Source: Lachnospiraceae bacterium (GTDB taxonomy: Bacteria > Bacillota > Clostridia > Lachnospirales > Lachnospiraceae). From it: DNA of 64,000 nucleotides. The translations under genes and the position numbers were made by a program. Positions 45,931 to 54,289 of the stretch are shown here, one piece after another. The notes under the pieces were generated by a model, which saw nothing but the letters and a program-made list of their open reading frames with translations, made no database searches and was not told the origin of the DNA. Positions within the stretch are counted from its first letter, which is position 1; each line of letters starts with the position of its first letter. The stretch lies in the NCBI GenBank assembly GCA_910575035.1, contig CAJTDL010000003.1, forward strand, positions 62,001-126,000, read 5' to 3'.

Positions 45931-46556
45931 ACACCAACCTCCAACTTCCTGCCCTCAGCCAGATTTTGAAAGGGCACCGTATTTTTGGCATATGCCTGCA
46001 TCTCTATACCAGCCTCTCCTCCCATATATGGGAAAAAGCCCTGCCTTTCCCTTCCCGTTTTCCTTTTCCTATTTCGGGGAAACTGCATAGGCTCCCACTT
46101 CTGATAGCCTATCCTCTCTGCATCGGCTGCGGCAATCCTTCCGCTCTCAAAGCACTGGGGCTCATGCCAGGCCATGCTTCCATTGCACTGAGCTCCATGC
46201 CAACCCATGCCTTCAACGTGCTGGGGCTCATGCCAACCCATGCTTTCAACGTGCTGGGTTCCATGCCAACCCATGCTTTCAACGTGCTGGGGCTCATGCC
46301 AAGCCACGCTTTCATTGCACTGGGACCCATTCCAAGCTATGTTTCCATTACGCTTTGACTGTGGCCGGCCTCCCATTTTTTCTGTCCTGCCTTGGGCTGC
46401 AGTGCCCTCATCCTTCCCTGCTGTTATTTTATCTTTTGCCAATTGCCTGGAAAAGCGTTCCACATAATCTGCGCCTTCCGCGTCTATCGTTGCCGCCACA
46501 ATAATATTTCCCAGCTTTTCCAAAGCATGTTTTTCCATTTCTGCACATCTAGCCAC
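45927..46556 (-). CDS. Unrecognised Trp/His-repeat protein inside the sugar ABC operon
   Basis: 209 aa if started at the GTG at 46556, which has AGGAGG 7 nt upstream; the ATG at 46613 has none. Its stop overlaps the MalG-type start by 4 nt, so it is translated as part of the operon. About 65 N-terminal residues (EKHALEKLGNIIVAATIDAEG) are followed by a basic stretch, six 11-residue repeats of the form GWHEPQHVESM (two with Cys), and a basic tail. There is no signal peptide or membrane segment. No family recognised. Trp/His/Cys spacing could suit ligand or metal binding, which is only a guess. Confidence 0.65.
   Translation of the reverse strand: MARCAEMEKHALEKLGNIIVAATIDAEGADYVERFSRQLAKDKITAGKDEGTAAQGRTEKMGGRPQSKRNGNIAWNGSQCNESVAWHEPQHVESMGWHGTQHVESMGWHEPQHVEGMGWHGAQCNGSMAWHEPQCFESGRIAAADAERIGYQKWEPMQFPRNRKRKTGRERQGFFPYMGGEAGIEMQAYAKNTVPFQNLAEGRKLEVGV
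46140..46337. repeat. Six tandem 33-bp repeats encoding an 11-residue Trp/His unit
   Basis: Units start at 46140, 46173, 46206, 46239, 46272 and 46305, each 33 bp without gaps, so the frame is preserved. The central units are nearly identical and the outer ones more diverged, as expected for an array growing and decaying by slippage. All three minus-strand frames are open across it. Confidence 0.95.
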
Positions 46557-46709
46557 AATCCAACCTCCTGATACCATATCTGCCATTGCAATGCAACGAT
46601 TCCATGCCTCCATAGTTACATTGCTGATATATTTTCACTTCCATCCCGAACCCGATTCCAACGCCAGCAAAGCAAAATGGGAAGTTCCTTTGGGAAGGGC
46701 AATTTCCCC

Positions 46710-47552
46710 TTACTGCTGCACCTCCCTCTTCCTGGTCAGCCAGTTCTGCCCCACTGCAATCAGCGCCACCAGCAGAAAAAACACCACTGCCTTAGCCTGC
46801 CCTACCCCTTCATACCCTGTCCTCCCATAAAACGTATTATAGATATTCAGCGCCAGCAGCTCCGACATATTGGAAGGCTCCCCATTAGTCAGCGCCAGAT
46901 TCTGGTCAAACAGCTTAAAACCATTTGTCAATGTCAGAAACGTACAAATCGTAATTGACGGCATCACCATAGGAACCGTCACATGCCACAGCACCTGGCC
47001 TCCATGCGCCCCGTCCATTTTCGCCGCCTCCACCAATTCCCCAGGTATATTCTGTATCCCCGCAATATAAATAATCATCATATACCCAATCTGCTGCCAG
47101 CACACCAGGACCACCAGCCCCCAAAACCCATACTTTGAACTGTAAGTCAGCGTCTTCTGGTAATTCGCCAAAATACCGTTGAGCAAAAGCTGCCAGATAT
47201 ACCCCAGCACAATCCCGCCAATCAGGTTCGGCATAAAAAACACTGTCCGAAACCCATTTGTCCCTGGGATCCTCTTTGTCAGCAGCATCGCCACGGCAAA
47301 TGCCAGCACATTGATCAAAACTACTGACACAATGGTAAATGCCGCCGTATACCAGAGGGCATGCAAAAATGTCCTGTCCCCAAATACCTTAAAATAATTG
47401 CCGATCCCCACAAATTTTGCATCTGTAACCGTAGTAAATTTACAAAAAGAGAGGTAAATCCCCATCAAAAACGGAATAATAAACCCAATCGTAAACGCCG
47501 CTAAAGTGGGAAGGGCAAAAATAGGGAAATATTTCCTAAGTGACTTTTGCAT
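46710..47552 (-). CDS. Carbohydrate ABC transporter permease (MalF-type)
   Basis: 280 aa with six membrane helices and the EAA loop (GELVEAAKMDGAHGGQVLWHVTVPMVMP). It is the first permease of the operon, between the binding protein (47571) and the repeat-protein gene, and forms a heterodimer with the MalG-type partner. Confidence 0.93.
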   Translation of the reverse strand: MQKSLRKYFPIFALPTLAAFTIGFIIPFLMGIYLSFCKFTTVTDAKFVGIGNYFKVFGDRTFLHALWYTAAFTIVSVVLINVLAFAVAMLLTKRIPGTNGFRTVFFMPNLIGGIVLGYIWQLLLNGILANYQKTLTYSSKYGFWGLVVLVCWQQIGYMMIIYIAGIQNIPGELVEAAKMDGAHGGQVLWHVTVPMVMPSITICTFLTLTNGFKLFDQNLALTNGEPSNMSELLALNIYNTFYGRTGYEGVGQAKAVVFFLLVALIAVGQNWLTRKREVQQ

Positions 47553-47570
47553 ACAGAACCTCCTATTATC

Positions 47571-49046
47571 TTACTCATTTGCGGCCTGGTACTCCGAAGC
47601 CCATCCTTCCACAAAAGCCGATTTCACATCATCCCATTCCCCAGTTCCCTGGGCATACTCCAGCAGCGCGCTTCCCACGCCGTTTTTCCAGGTTTCAGAG
47701 GGGATTGTGCTAAACACCCAGGGAATGGAGTCCTTGCCTGCGTCAATATATGCATTGGAGGCTGCCACCAAAGGATTCAGCGGCTGATACTCCTCTGTAA
47801 AAGTAGTAAACGGCGTAACGAACCCCATATCATCCCGGAATGAGGTACGCCCCTGGTCTGAAGTAATGACCCATTCTAAAAAGCCAAGGGTTGCGTCAAT
47901 ATCCTCCTGCGGGGCATTCTTATTCACACACCAATAATTCTCAGACCCTGTGCAAAGCCCCTGGTTTTCTTCGTCTCCCACGCCAATATAAACGGGCAGC
48001 ATCCCCAAATCCCCGTCTGCCACTTCATTTCCCGTAATATCGGCATAAGCCCATGTGCCATTCTGGTAAAAAACAGCCTCACCCATGGCAAATTCCGCCG
48101 CGGCGTCATCCCCTGTCATGCCAGACAGCATGGTAGGCTCCACAGTAGAATCTGTAATATACAGATCCCACATATTTTTATAAGCGTCCAGGTACGTCCC
48201 CTTCACTGCTTCTGCCGTATCCACCCCTTCATCCTGGTACTCAAAGTAAATCGGCAGATTTGCCAGATGCGTCTTAAAACGCCAGTCGGAAGAGGAGTCC
48301 ATGCCAGCGGAGGCAAACGCCCCATTGATCCCCAGCTCCTCTTTCCGTGCCTGCATATCATCCGCCACTTCCTTGAGCTTTGCAAAGCCATTAATTTCCG
48401 AGACATCCTGGATTTTCGCCCCATCCAGCCCGCAATATTTGTCAATCAACGCCTTATTATAGATCAGCCCATATGTCTCAATTGCATAGGCAACGCCCTG
48501 CACCTGCCCATCCTGGCTGATCAATGCAAAATCATCGCTTTTCAGGTTCTTATAAATGGCGCTGTCCTTTAAGTCATAGCAATAATCCTTCCAGGAAGCC
48601 AGCCCCACCGGCCCGTTCACCTGGAACAAGGAGGGTGCTTCATCCTTTGCCATTTCTGATTTCAGCGTGGATTCATAAGTCCCAGAGGCCGCTGTCTCAA
48701 TGGTAACCGGAATGCCTGTCTCACTGGTATATTCCTTCGCCAGGTCTTTCCATGCCTCTGCCTGCTCCGGCTTAAAATTCAGGTAATAGACAGAGCCGTT
48801 ATCTGCCGCCGTCCCATTTCCAGATACGCCCTCATCCCCTACATTGCCTGCATTCCCGCCATCCTGCCCATTTCCAGATACGTCCCCATTTTCTCCGCTC
48901 CCCTCCGAAGATCCATCTCCATCCTGGGCAGCGTTACCATCCCCTGCGGCATTGTTGCCGGAATTATTGTTACCCGTGCCGCACCCTGCCACTGTCAGCA
49001 TAGCCATTCCGGCTGCCAACAATAACGATATTACTCTCTTTTTCAT
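47571..49046 (-). CDS. Solute-binding lipoprotein of the sugar ABC transporter
   Basis: 491 aa from MKKRVISLL (AGGAGG 7 nt upstream). Lipoprotein signal ending VAGC, then an extended Asn/Gly/Asp-rich linker of about 60 residues, then a family-1 solute-binding fold (YYLNFKPEQAEAWKDLAKEYTSETGIPVTIETA) typical of oligosaccharide binders. It captures sugar outside the membrane. First gene of the operon; no regulator is next to it in this window. Confidence 0.93.
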   Translation of the reverse strand: MKKRVISLLLAAGMAMLTVAGCGTGNNNSGNNAAGDGNAAQDGDGSSEGSGENGDVSGNGQDGGNAGNVGDEGVSGNGTAADNGSVYYLNFKPEQAEAWKDLAKEYTSETGIPVTIETAASGTYESTLKSEMAKDEAPSLFQVNGPVGLASWKDYCYDLKDSAIYKNLKSDDFALISQDGQVQGVAYAIETYGLIYNKALIDKYCGLDGAKIQDVSEINGFAKLKEVADDMQARKEELGINGAFASAGMDSSSDWRFKTHLANLPIYFEYQDEGVDTAEAVKGTYLDAYKNMWDLYITDSTVEPTMLSGMTGDDAAAEFAMGEAVFYQNGTWAYADITGNEVADGDLGMLPVYIGVGDEENQGLCTGSENYWCVNKNAPQEDIDATLGFLEWVITSDQGRTSFRDDMGFVTPFTTFTEEYQPLNPLVAASNAYIDAGKDSIPWVFSTIPSETWKNGVGSALLEYAQGTGEWDDVKSAFVEGWASEYQAANE

Positions 49047-49153
49047 TGCGCATCCTCCTGCATACATCTTCTTTATGCCGTTTAGTATGCTGGATTTTTG
49101 CGGAATTATGCAAAGGATTAAGCCTTTAAAATGTGAATATTAGAAAAATTTGC

Positions 49154-49183
49154 AAAAAAACAACTGTGGGGGCAGCACAGTTG
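49154..49183 (-). terminator. Intrinsic terminator after the toxin-antitoxin remnant
   Basis: CAACTGTG (49161-49168) pairs with CACAGTTG (49176-49183) around a 7-nt loop, followed on the minus strand by seven U residues. It ends the transcription unit coming from the flagellin-glycan island and toxin-antitoxin locus. The 107 bp to the binding-protein gene carry only a possible weak promoter. Confidence 0.8.
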
Positions 49184-49225
49184 GCAGTTCATACATCCGT
49201 ATTAAAAATCATCTGATTATTTTCT

Positions 49226-49486
49226 CTAATCCTCATAATGTCCCTTACAAGAAACAATCTCCATCACATCATTGCAAATCCGATACACCAGCCTATTTAC
49301 ACCATCAATCCTATGACTCCAAAATCCGCTCATATCTCCCTTTCATGGTTCTGGTTTCCCGATACCATCAAAATTTCCTCTTTCAATATCTTTCAGCAAC
49401 ATATTAATACGCTTTCATGTCTTTTTATCCTGCATCTGCCAGTAGGTATAATCTGCCCATGCCTCATCAGGCCAAATCTTTTTCAA
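49226..49486 (-). pseudogene. Broken Txe/YoeB-type toxin gene with two in-frame TGA codons
   Basis: Following the antitoxin with TTG/TGA overlap (TTGA), the frame reads LKKIWPDEAWADYTYWQMQDKKT, TGA, KRINMLLKDIERGNFDGIGKPEP, TGA, KGDMSGFWSHRIDGVNRLVYR and ends CKGHYED. This aligns over its full length with YoeB. Catalytic positions Glu in KPEP, Arg in NRLVY and His in the GHY end are present. Both stops fall at hydrophobic positions (Leu or Val in relatives) and in the context CATGAAAG. The frame is otherwise intact, so the toxin is inactive as a full protein unless the stops are read through. Confidence 0.85.
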
Positions 49487-49743
49487 CCATCTACCTCAAT
49501 CATATCATGCTCTGCTCCCTTTCTGGCATTAAGGGCTTCCACGCCTCTGCGCAAATGTGCCATATTGCTTTCAGAGTAAAATGGATCAACAGATACTTCA
49601 AACGGAATTCTCTTTTCCCTTGTCATCTTCTTAGCAAATATTGTAATTGCCGTAGCCATATTCATTCCCAGTTCCTGGCAAGCCTGTTCCATGTTCTTTT
49701 TTAACTCTTCGTCCATGCGGATATTTACCAACGTCTGTGCCAT
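49483..49743 (-). CDS. RelB/DinJ-family antitoxin
   Basis: 86 aa. Ribbon-helix-helix start (TLVNIRMDEELKKNMEQACQELGMNMATAITIFAKKM) and a toxin-binding tail with RIPFEV and EALNARK. It should bind and repress its own promoter and neutralise the toxin encoded next door. Here the toxin gene is broken, leaving the antitoxin as an orphan, possibly still an autorepressor or acting against other toxins. GGGGG before the ATG. Confidence 0.9.
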   Translation of the reverse strand: MAQTLVNIRMDEELKKNMEQACQELGMNMATAITIFAKKMTREKRIPFEVSVDPFYSESNMAHLRRGVEALNARKGAEHDMIEVDG

Positions 49744-49769
49744 AATACCCCCCTTTCTTTTTCAGCTAT

Positions 49770-49798
49770 ATCTTATCATGTAATGAGGACAAAATCAA
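49770..49798 (-). promoter_or_regulatory. Promoter of the antitoxin gene
   Basis: On the minus strand: -35 TTGATT (49793-49798), 17-nt spacer, -10 TAAGAT (49770-49775), 27 bp upstream of the start. Antitoxins of this family usually repress such promoters. Confidence 0.5.
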
Positions 49799-49943
49799 CA
49801 CAACATCTTTGCAATATTCTATGCTTTTCGTCAACTGGGAGCCTCTCCTATTATGATTATCCCCTGTCATCATTACATCCATGGATTCTCCAAAAGTTTT
49901 TGAACCTTTATGTAAGCCTATCATAATATGCGTCTCTGTTTCC

Positions 49944-51014
49944 CTACGTTTCAAACATCCCCCATTGCAGCACCATATCCTCTGATATATCCTGCTTCGC
50001 CCGCTTGCCAATCAATTTTTCCATATCTTCCGGATGGATGCCTGTCCCCGGGCGCTTAAAGGTCAGCATACTTTCCCCAATGGGCGTCCCCTTTTTTATC
50101 TCCACCATGCTGATCAGGGAACGCCTTGCGTTTTGCCGGGCAGGCTGCTCGCTTTCCAGGCAGGAGAGGTCATAACGCCCCCGTATGCTATGTAAGAAAG
50201 CAATCCCCTCTAATATCCTTCCGGCGTCTTTCGGATCCATGGCATGGTAATGGTCATTCCCTGGCAGGGATTTATCTAAGGTAAAATGCTTCTCCACTAC
50301 CTGTGCCCCTAAATTATAAGCGGTCTTGATCACATCCGCGCATGCATCCGGCTTGGTATGGTCAGAATATCCAATTACTAAATCCGGATAACGCTCTTTT
50401 AAAGAAACAATTTTATTCAAATTAGCATGGGCATAAGGCGTAGGATACTCCAATACGCAATGCATCAAGACAATGGGCTGCTGGTTGTATTTCCGAATAC
50501 AGCCAAGGGCAGCGTCAATTTCCTCCGCATTTGACGCGCCTGCGGACAGCAGGATTGGCTTCCCTTTTTTTGCCTGGTATTCCACAAAGGGACGGTTATT
50601 CAAATCAGAGGATGATATTTTATAGACATCCATCAAGCCATCCAGATAATCCGCAGATTCCAGGTCAAAGGCTGTGGACAAAAATTCAATGCCCTGTTCC
50701 TTACAATATCCTGCCAGCTCCTTATATTCCTTATAGCCGAAAGAATCAAATTTTTGAAACAGCTCATATTGGGATGTGACAGATTCTTCCGCTGTATCCC
50801 AGTAGGAAGGGGATTCTTTTGCCGCCAGTGTCTTGGCCTTATAGGTCTGGAATTTTACTGCGTGGATACCAGCTTTTTTTGCCTCATAAACCATCCATTT
50901 GGCAGCCTCCATATTGGAAATCCCTTCTTTTTTTGCAATGTCATAGTAATTCACGCCTATTTCAGCGATTAGGGCAAACTCGCCATTTTTTATCCGATTC
51001 ATTATATGGCTCAT
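49944..51014 (-). CDS. neuB: NeuB-family nonulosonate synthase (PseI/LegI/NeuB)
   Basis: 356 aa from MSHIMNRIK (GGGAGG 7 nt upstream). The TIM barrel condenses phosphoenolpyruvate with a six-carbon amino sugar to make a nine-carbon sialic-type acid (Neu, Pse or Leg). Signature parts are EIGVNYYDIAKK, KFQTYKAKTLA, HCVLEYPTPYAHANL, GYSDHT and EKHFTLDK/DHYHAMDP, then the C-terminal SAF (antifreeze-like) domain from about residue 290. The exact nonulosonate is not decidable. Last gene of the flagellar glycan island before the toxin-antitoxin locus. Confidence 0.92.
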   Translation of the reverse strand: MSHIMNRIKNGEFALIAEIGVNYYDIAKKEGISNMEAAKWMVYEAKKAGIHAVKFQTYKAKTLAAKESPSYWDTAEESVTSQYELFQKFDSFGYKEYKELAGYCKEQGIEFLSTAFDLESADYLDGLMDVYKISSSDLNNRPFVEYQAKKGKPILLSAGASNAEEIDAALGCIRKYNQQPIVLMHCVLEYPTPYAHANLNKIVSLKERYPDLVIGYSDHTKPDACADVIKTAYNLGAQVVEKHFTLDKSLPGNDHYHAMDPKDAGRILEGIAFLHSIRGRYDLSCLESEQPARQNARRSLISMVEIKKGTPIGESMLTFKRPGTGIHPEDMEKLIGKRAKQDISEDMVLQWGMFET

Positions 51015-51015
51015 T

Positions 51016-52317
51016 TCAAGACCTCCCAAAATTCGTATATATTTTACTTGCTTCATAGCCTTTATCTATTTTCTCTAAAGTATCAAAATCGTCAAAATAA
51101 ATAATCACATTTTCCCCCAATGTATTTTTAATTTCTATATTTCTGTTGATTGCCCTTATCATTTCGCAGGTATGTTCATAATCTTCAGCATCAAACATGA
51201 TATTGCCTAATGGATAGTATTTTTTGACATAGTCGCCTTTATGGGCATGTAAGCGTACCTCCACATTTGGCAGCAGTTCAATACGGTCAAATCCATTGAT
51301 CTCTGAAATGACTCCATCCTTTTTGCTAAACAGAATATAGGAATTGGCGCATCTTTGGTTTGATTTCCATAAACCGAGCGGAAGGCTGTCTTTTGAATGT
51401 TTCTTTCCAATGGCGCAGTCGAGCAGCCAGGAAACAGCGTCGAACCCACAAACCTTGCCCCATGGGGATATTAAATAGGACGTCTCCGGGCAATAGCACA
51501 TTTCAAATGCATAAAATTGATTATCTTTATCCAAGATTCCTTGCACACAGGCAATTCCTTCCCAACACCCCATCTCCTTTAAAAGTTTAGTTACAGCAGG
51601 ATCCATTTCCTTTATGTAACGTTCTGTGATACAATTCAGCGTGGTATTCATTGAATAGCAGTATTTCAGATAACCTGGCTGGGGCAATCGGATGACTAAT
51701 GTCAGAAAAGACGCTTCCTTTTCAGCCAACGCATAGTAACTGCAAAATTCAATGCCTTCCAACATCCTTTCTACAATCACCTGCGCTTGATCTGAAAGTG
51801 ATTCTGCATACTGATATGCTTCTACCAATTCCACTTCATTATGGCAGTAACTGACCCCTGCATTTGAGCATAAATCGATAGGCTTCACGATAACGGGATA
51901 ATTGATTTTTTCTAATTCCTGCCTGGCCAATAAATGCGATACTTCATAATCTCTTGGCGTCAATACGCCGGTTTTTTTGCAAATCGCTTTGAAAAGCCTC
52001 TTATCTTTGGAATCCTTCCATATTTTATATGTGCAATAACAAGGCAGTCCTAATCTCTCACACAGTTGAATCGACATTTCAATATTAAAGTCACTGGCGC
52101 CGCTTATGACAGCCTGTATATGGTCAGATTTGCATTTCTTTTCCAGCTGGTCAAGCTTGTTGGTGCTGATCATCCAATATTCATCCGCTAAAAGCTTTGC
52201 CGTAGAGTGGCGCGGTTCAAAATAGTCTGTCACAATGGTATAAATGCCCTGCGCCCTTGCTTTTTCCAATAATTCTTTCGTGCCATTGCTGTCGCCCAAA
52301 AATAATATCTTTCTCAT
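51016..52317 (-). CDS. ATP-grasp ligase of the glycan island
   Basis: 433 aa. Rossmann-like preATP domain (KILFLGDSNGTKELLEKARA), ATP-grasp core with KDKRLFKAICKKTGV, the nucleotide-binding VIVKPIDLCSNAGVSYC and the metal-binding EMCYCPETSY, then a C-terminal lid. ATP-grasp enzymes of this type join a carboxylate to an amine. In a sugar cluster this suggests attaching an amino acid or similar to the nonulosonate or another sugar; no partner is shown. The stop lies just upstream of neuB. Confidence 0.88.
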   Translation of the reverse strand: MRKILFLGDSNGTKELLEKARAQGIYTIVTDYFEPRHSTAKLLADEYWMISTNKLDQLEKKCKSDHIQAVISGASDFNIEMSIQLCERLGLPCYCTYKIWKDSKDKRLFKAICKKTGVLTPRDYEVSHLLARQELEKINYPVIVKPIDLCSNAGVSYCHNEVELVEAYQYAESLSDQAQVIVERMLEGIEFCSYYALAEKEASFLTLVIRLPQPGYLKYCYSMNTTLNCITERYIKEMDPAVTKLLKEMGCWEGIACVQGILDKDNQFYAFEMCYCPETSYLISPWGKVCGFDAVSWLLDCAIGKKHSKDSLPLGLWKSNQRCANSYILFSKKDGVISEINGFDRIELLPNVEVRLHAHKGDYVKKYYPLGNIMFDAEDYEHTCEMIRAINRNIEIKNTLGENVIIYFDDFDTLEKIDKGYEASKIYTNFGRS

Positions 52318-52395
52318 AATTACTGTTCCTCTTCTTTTTCAAAAATCATCCGTTCTTCCAAGAGAAGCTTCATAATAGCTTAATCAAACCCTATT

Positions 52396-53502
52396 TTATA
52401 CGATGCCATACAACGTCAATCCAGATACCATTGCCCTGTTGAAGCGTAAATATAATTTGTATTCGGGATTTATCCTCTTGATCAGGCCTGGGATGCATCG
52501 AATATTACGGCAGTCAAAGCCAACGGCTATGGCCAATTTTGGTTTATGCATTTTCAGTATCCTTTCTGCTCCTTCTATGGCTTCTTTTACGCCTTCCAGA
52601 TAATTGATTTTTAATAATGTCACCTTCCGTTTATAATGGAATGCCTGATCCAGCGGCATGGCTGTGATATGGGATGCTTCTGTAAGATCCAACGCCGAGC
52701 TTTCATATATTATGCCTGACACTTGTCTTTGCAAAGGGGAGAAAGGCAATGCCTGTTCATGATTCCAGGCGCCAAGCTCCTTTATTTCTATATTTTTCAG
52801 ATGATTCTTGACTACATAATTTTCGAAACGCCTGTAATTTTCACAATCTGGTTCCATTGCATAAATGTGCCCATACCTCCCCTTGTTTTCCTTTAGGAAC
52901 AGGCGAATCGTATCCCCGTCATATGCTCCCACATCCAGGTAAGTTTCATCCTGTCCTATTTGAAAGATCCCATTGCAGAAAAAATTTGACTCATGCTCAA
53001 ATACTTCTGTGATATACTTGTTGTTTCCTGATACCCGAACTTTCAGAAAAGCAAGAAGATTTTGTCTGGATAGCTCATCTTCTAAAAGACGATAAGTCCA
53101 TTCATGTTCGGAAACATGCTGCTCAATTTCTGACAGAGGCGTTTTTTCAAATAGGTTATATAAAATGCTAAACAGGCCATAAACGTTAGCTATGCATCCA
53201 TTTTGCTCTAATTGTTCCTTTTTCTCATAATGGGAATTGCCCAAAATAACGTTCACCTGATGATATTTTTCTTTTAATGCTGAAAAAGACAATACCTTTT
53301 TTCCCTGAAACATAAGGCTTTCTGCATAATATTCATCATCAACAAAGACATCTGAGATCAAAATGCCGTGCTTTCTCAAATAGAAGGCTACTTCCGGGGC
53401 ACTGCTGCCGGCTCCCCACATTACTAATGGCAGCGTCTCTTTACAAAGCTCTTTTATCACATCCTCATGTTCCAATCCTTCCAATTCATTTAGAAAACCC
53501 AT
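52396..53502 (-). CDS. FkbM-type methyltransferase with N-terminal Rossmann domain
   Basis: 368 aa. Residues about 25-110 hold a nucleotide-binding pocket (VMWGAGSSAPEVAFYLRKHG), and the C-terminal part is a SAM-type methyltransferase with DVGAYDGDTIRLFL and the FkbM core. The family O-methylates sugars and related groups. The paralogous FkbM gene at 55946 is only distantly similar. It lies between WbqC and the ATP-grasp gene. Confidence 0.85.
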   Translation of the reverse strand: MGFLNELEGLEHEDVIKELCKETLPLVMWGAGSSAPEVAFYLRKHGILISDVFVDDEYYAESLMFQGKKVLSFSALKEKYHQVNVILGNSHYEKKEQLEQNGCIANVYGLFSILYNLFEKTPLSEIEQHVSEHEWTYRLLEDELSRQNLLAFLKVRVSGNNKYITEVFEHESNFFCNGIFQIGQDETYLDVGAYDGDTIRLFLKENKGRYGHIYAMEPDCENYRRFENYVVKNHLKNIEIKELGAWNHEQALPFSPLQRQVSGIIYESSALDLTEASHITAMPLDQAFHYKRKVTLLKINYLEGVKEAIEGAERILKMHKPKLAIAVGFDCRNIRCIPGLIKRINPEYKLYLRFNRAMVSGLTLYGIV

Positions 53503-53535
53503 ATTTTATCTCTCCTAAAAACATCTGTAGACAGG

Positions 53536-54249
53536 TTAAGTCCTGTCATCCCACAAAATAGCATATTGCTGCAGCATCCGTTGGATTTCCTTCCTTGGAT
53601 TGAACATAATGGCATCAATGATAGACAAGCCTGGCACAAAGTCATGCCAGAACTGTTTATAGGGTGTAGTTTCCGTCTGTATAAATCCAAGCTGTATGCC
53701 ATGCTCCCGAAACTGTTCAAAAGTATATAGATTTTTGCCTCCAATTGCATTAATATAGGTATCAGCCCCCACATAATCACATTGCCCAAATATTCTATGC
53801 TCTTTTTTCAATCTGCAATTGCCTGGTATGGAGGAAGACCTGACAAATTTTGTCTGGACGCCCAAATAGCTGCAGACTGCCCGTATGGAATTTTCTAAAA
53901 ATACAGCCAAATTTAATTCTTCATAAGATAAAATTTTTTGCATAAGCGCAAAGCCTTCTGCAAAATAGGGGGCTCTGCCATATGCGCTCCTCAAACGCTT
54001 CAATTTTTTTTCTTTCTCAAATTTTTCTTCTGATATGTAAATTTCATTGATTCTTTTATTCGATGACGCATGACTTAACTCAATATTGTAATATCTTGGC
54101 TGTCCATTTTCCAGAATCCGGTTTCTTGCAACCCATCCGCCCTCAATATAATGATAGTCGTCGCTGATTATGAATACGTCTACAGCATTTATCAGCTGCC
54201 AATAGCCAATATACGGCATAAAATAAGGCTGGTTCCCACCCATCACCAT
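53536..54249 (-). CDS. WbqC-family protein
   Basis: About 237 aa from the ATG at 54249, preceded by AAGGAG 9 nt away; the longer frame to 54297 has no ribosome site. The N-terminal GGNQPYFMPYIGYWQLINAVD and WVARNRILENGQPRY match the WbqC family found in O-antigen and surface-sugar clusters. The reaction is not established. In this island it probably helps to build or modify the acyl or amino group of a sugar. Confidence 0.85.
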   Translation of the reverse strand: MVMGGNQPYFMPYIGYWQLINAVDVFIISDDYHYIEGGWVARNRILENGQPRYYNIELSHASSNKRINEIYISEEKFEKEKKLKRLRSAYGRAPYFAEGFALMQKILSYEELNLAVFLENSIRAVCSYLGVQTKFVRSSSIPGNCRLKKEHRIFGQCDYVGADTYINAIGGKNLYTFEQFREHGIQLGFIQTETTPYKQFWHDFVPGLSIIDAIMFNPRKEIQRMLQQYAILWDDRT

Positions 54250-54289
54250 ACTTGCCATCTCCTTTATTTGATTTGCAATCCTGCCCGCA

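Noticed and set aside
46109-46330. Repeat-encoded open frames in other frames and on the plus strand (AFNVLG-type and STLKAWVGM-type repeats)
   Set aside because: They are by-products of a 33-bp array open in several frames; only the frame with a ribosome site and coupling to the next gene was kept.
49226-49486. Selenocysteine or other recoding of the two TGA codons in the toxin frame
   Set aside because: The positions are occupied by Leu or Val in relatives, not Cys, no stem-loop was evident after the codons, and TGA serves as an ordinary stop in neighbouring genes.
49766-50011. 81-residue minus-strand frame between neuB and the antitoxin
   Set aside because: Most of its start region lies within the neuB 3' end, it lacks a ribosome site and shows no known family; the antitoxin promoter sits at its end.
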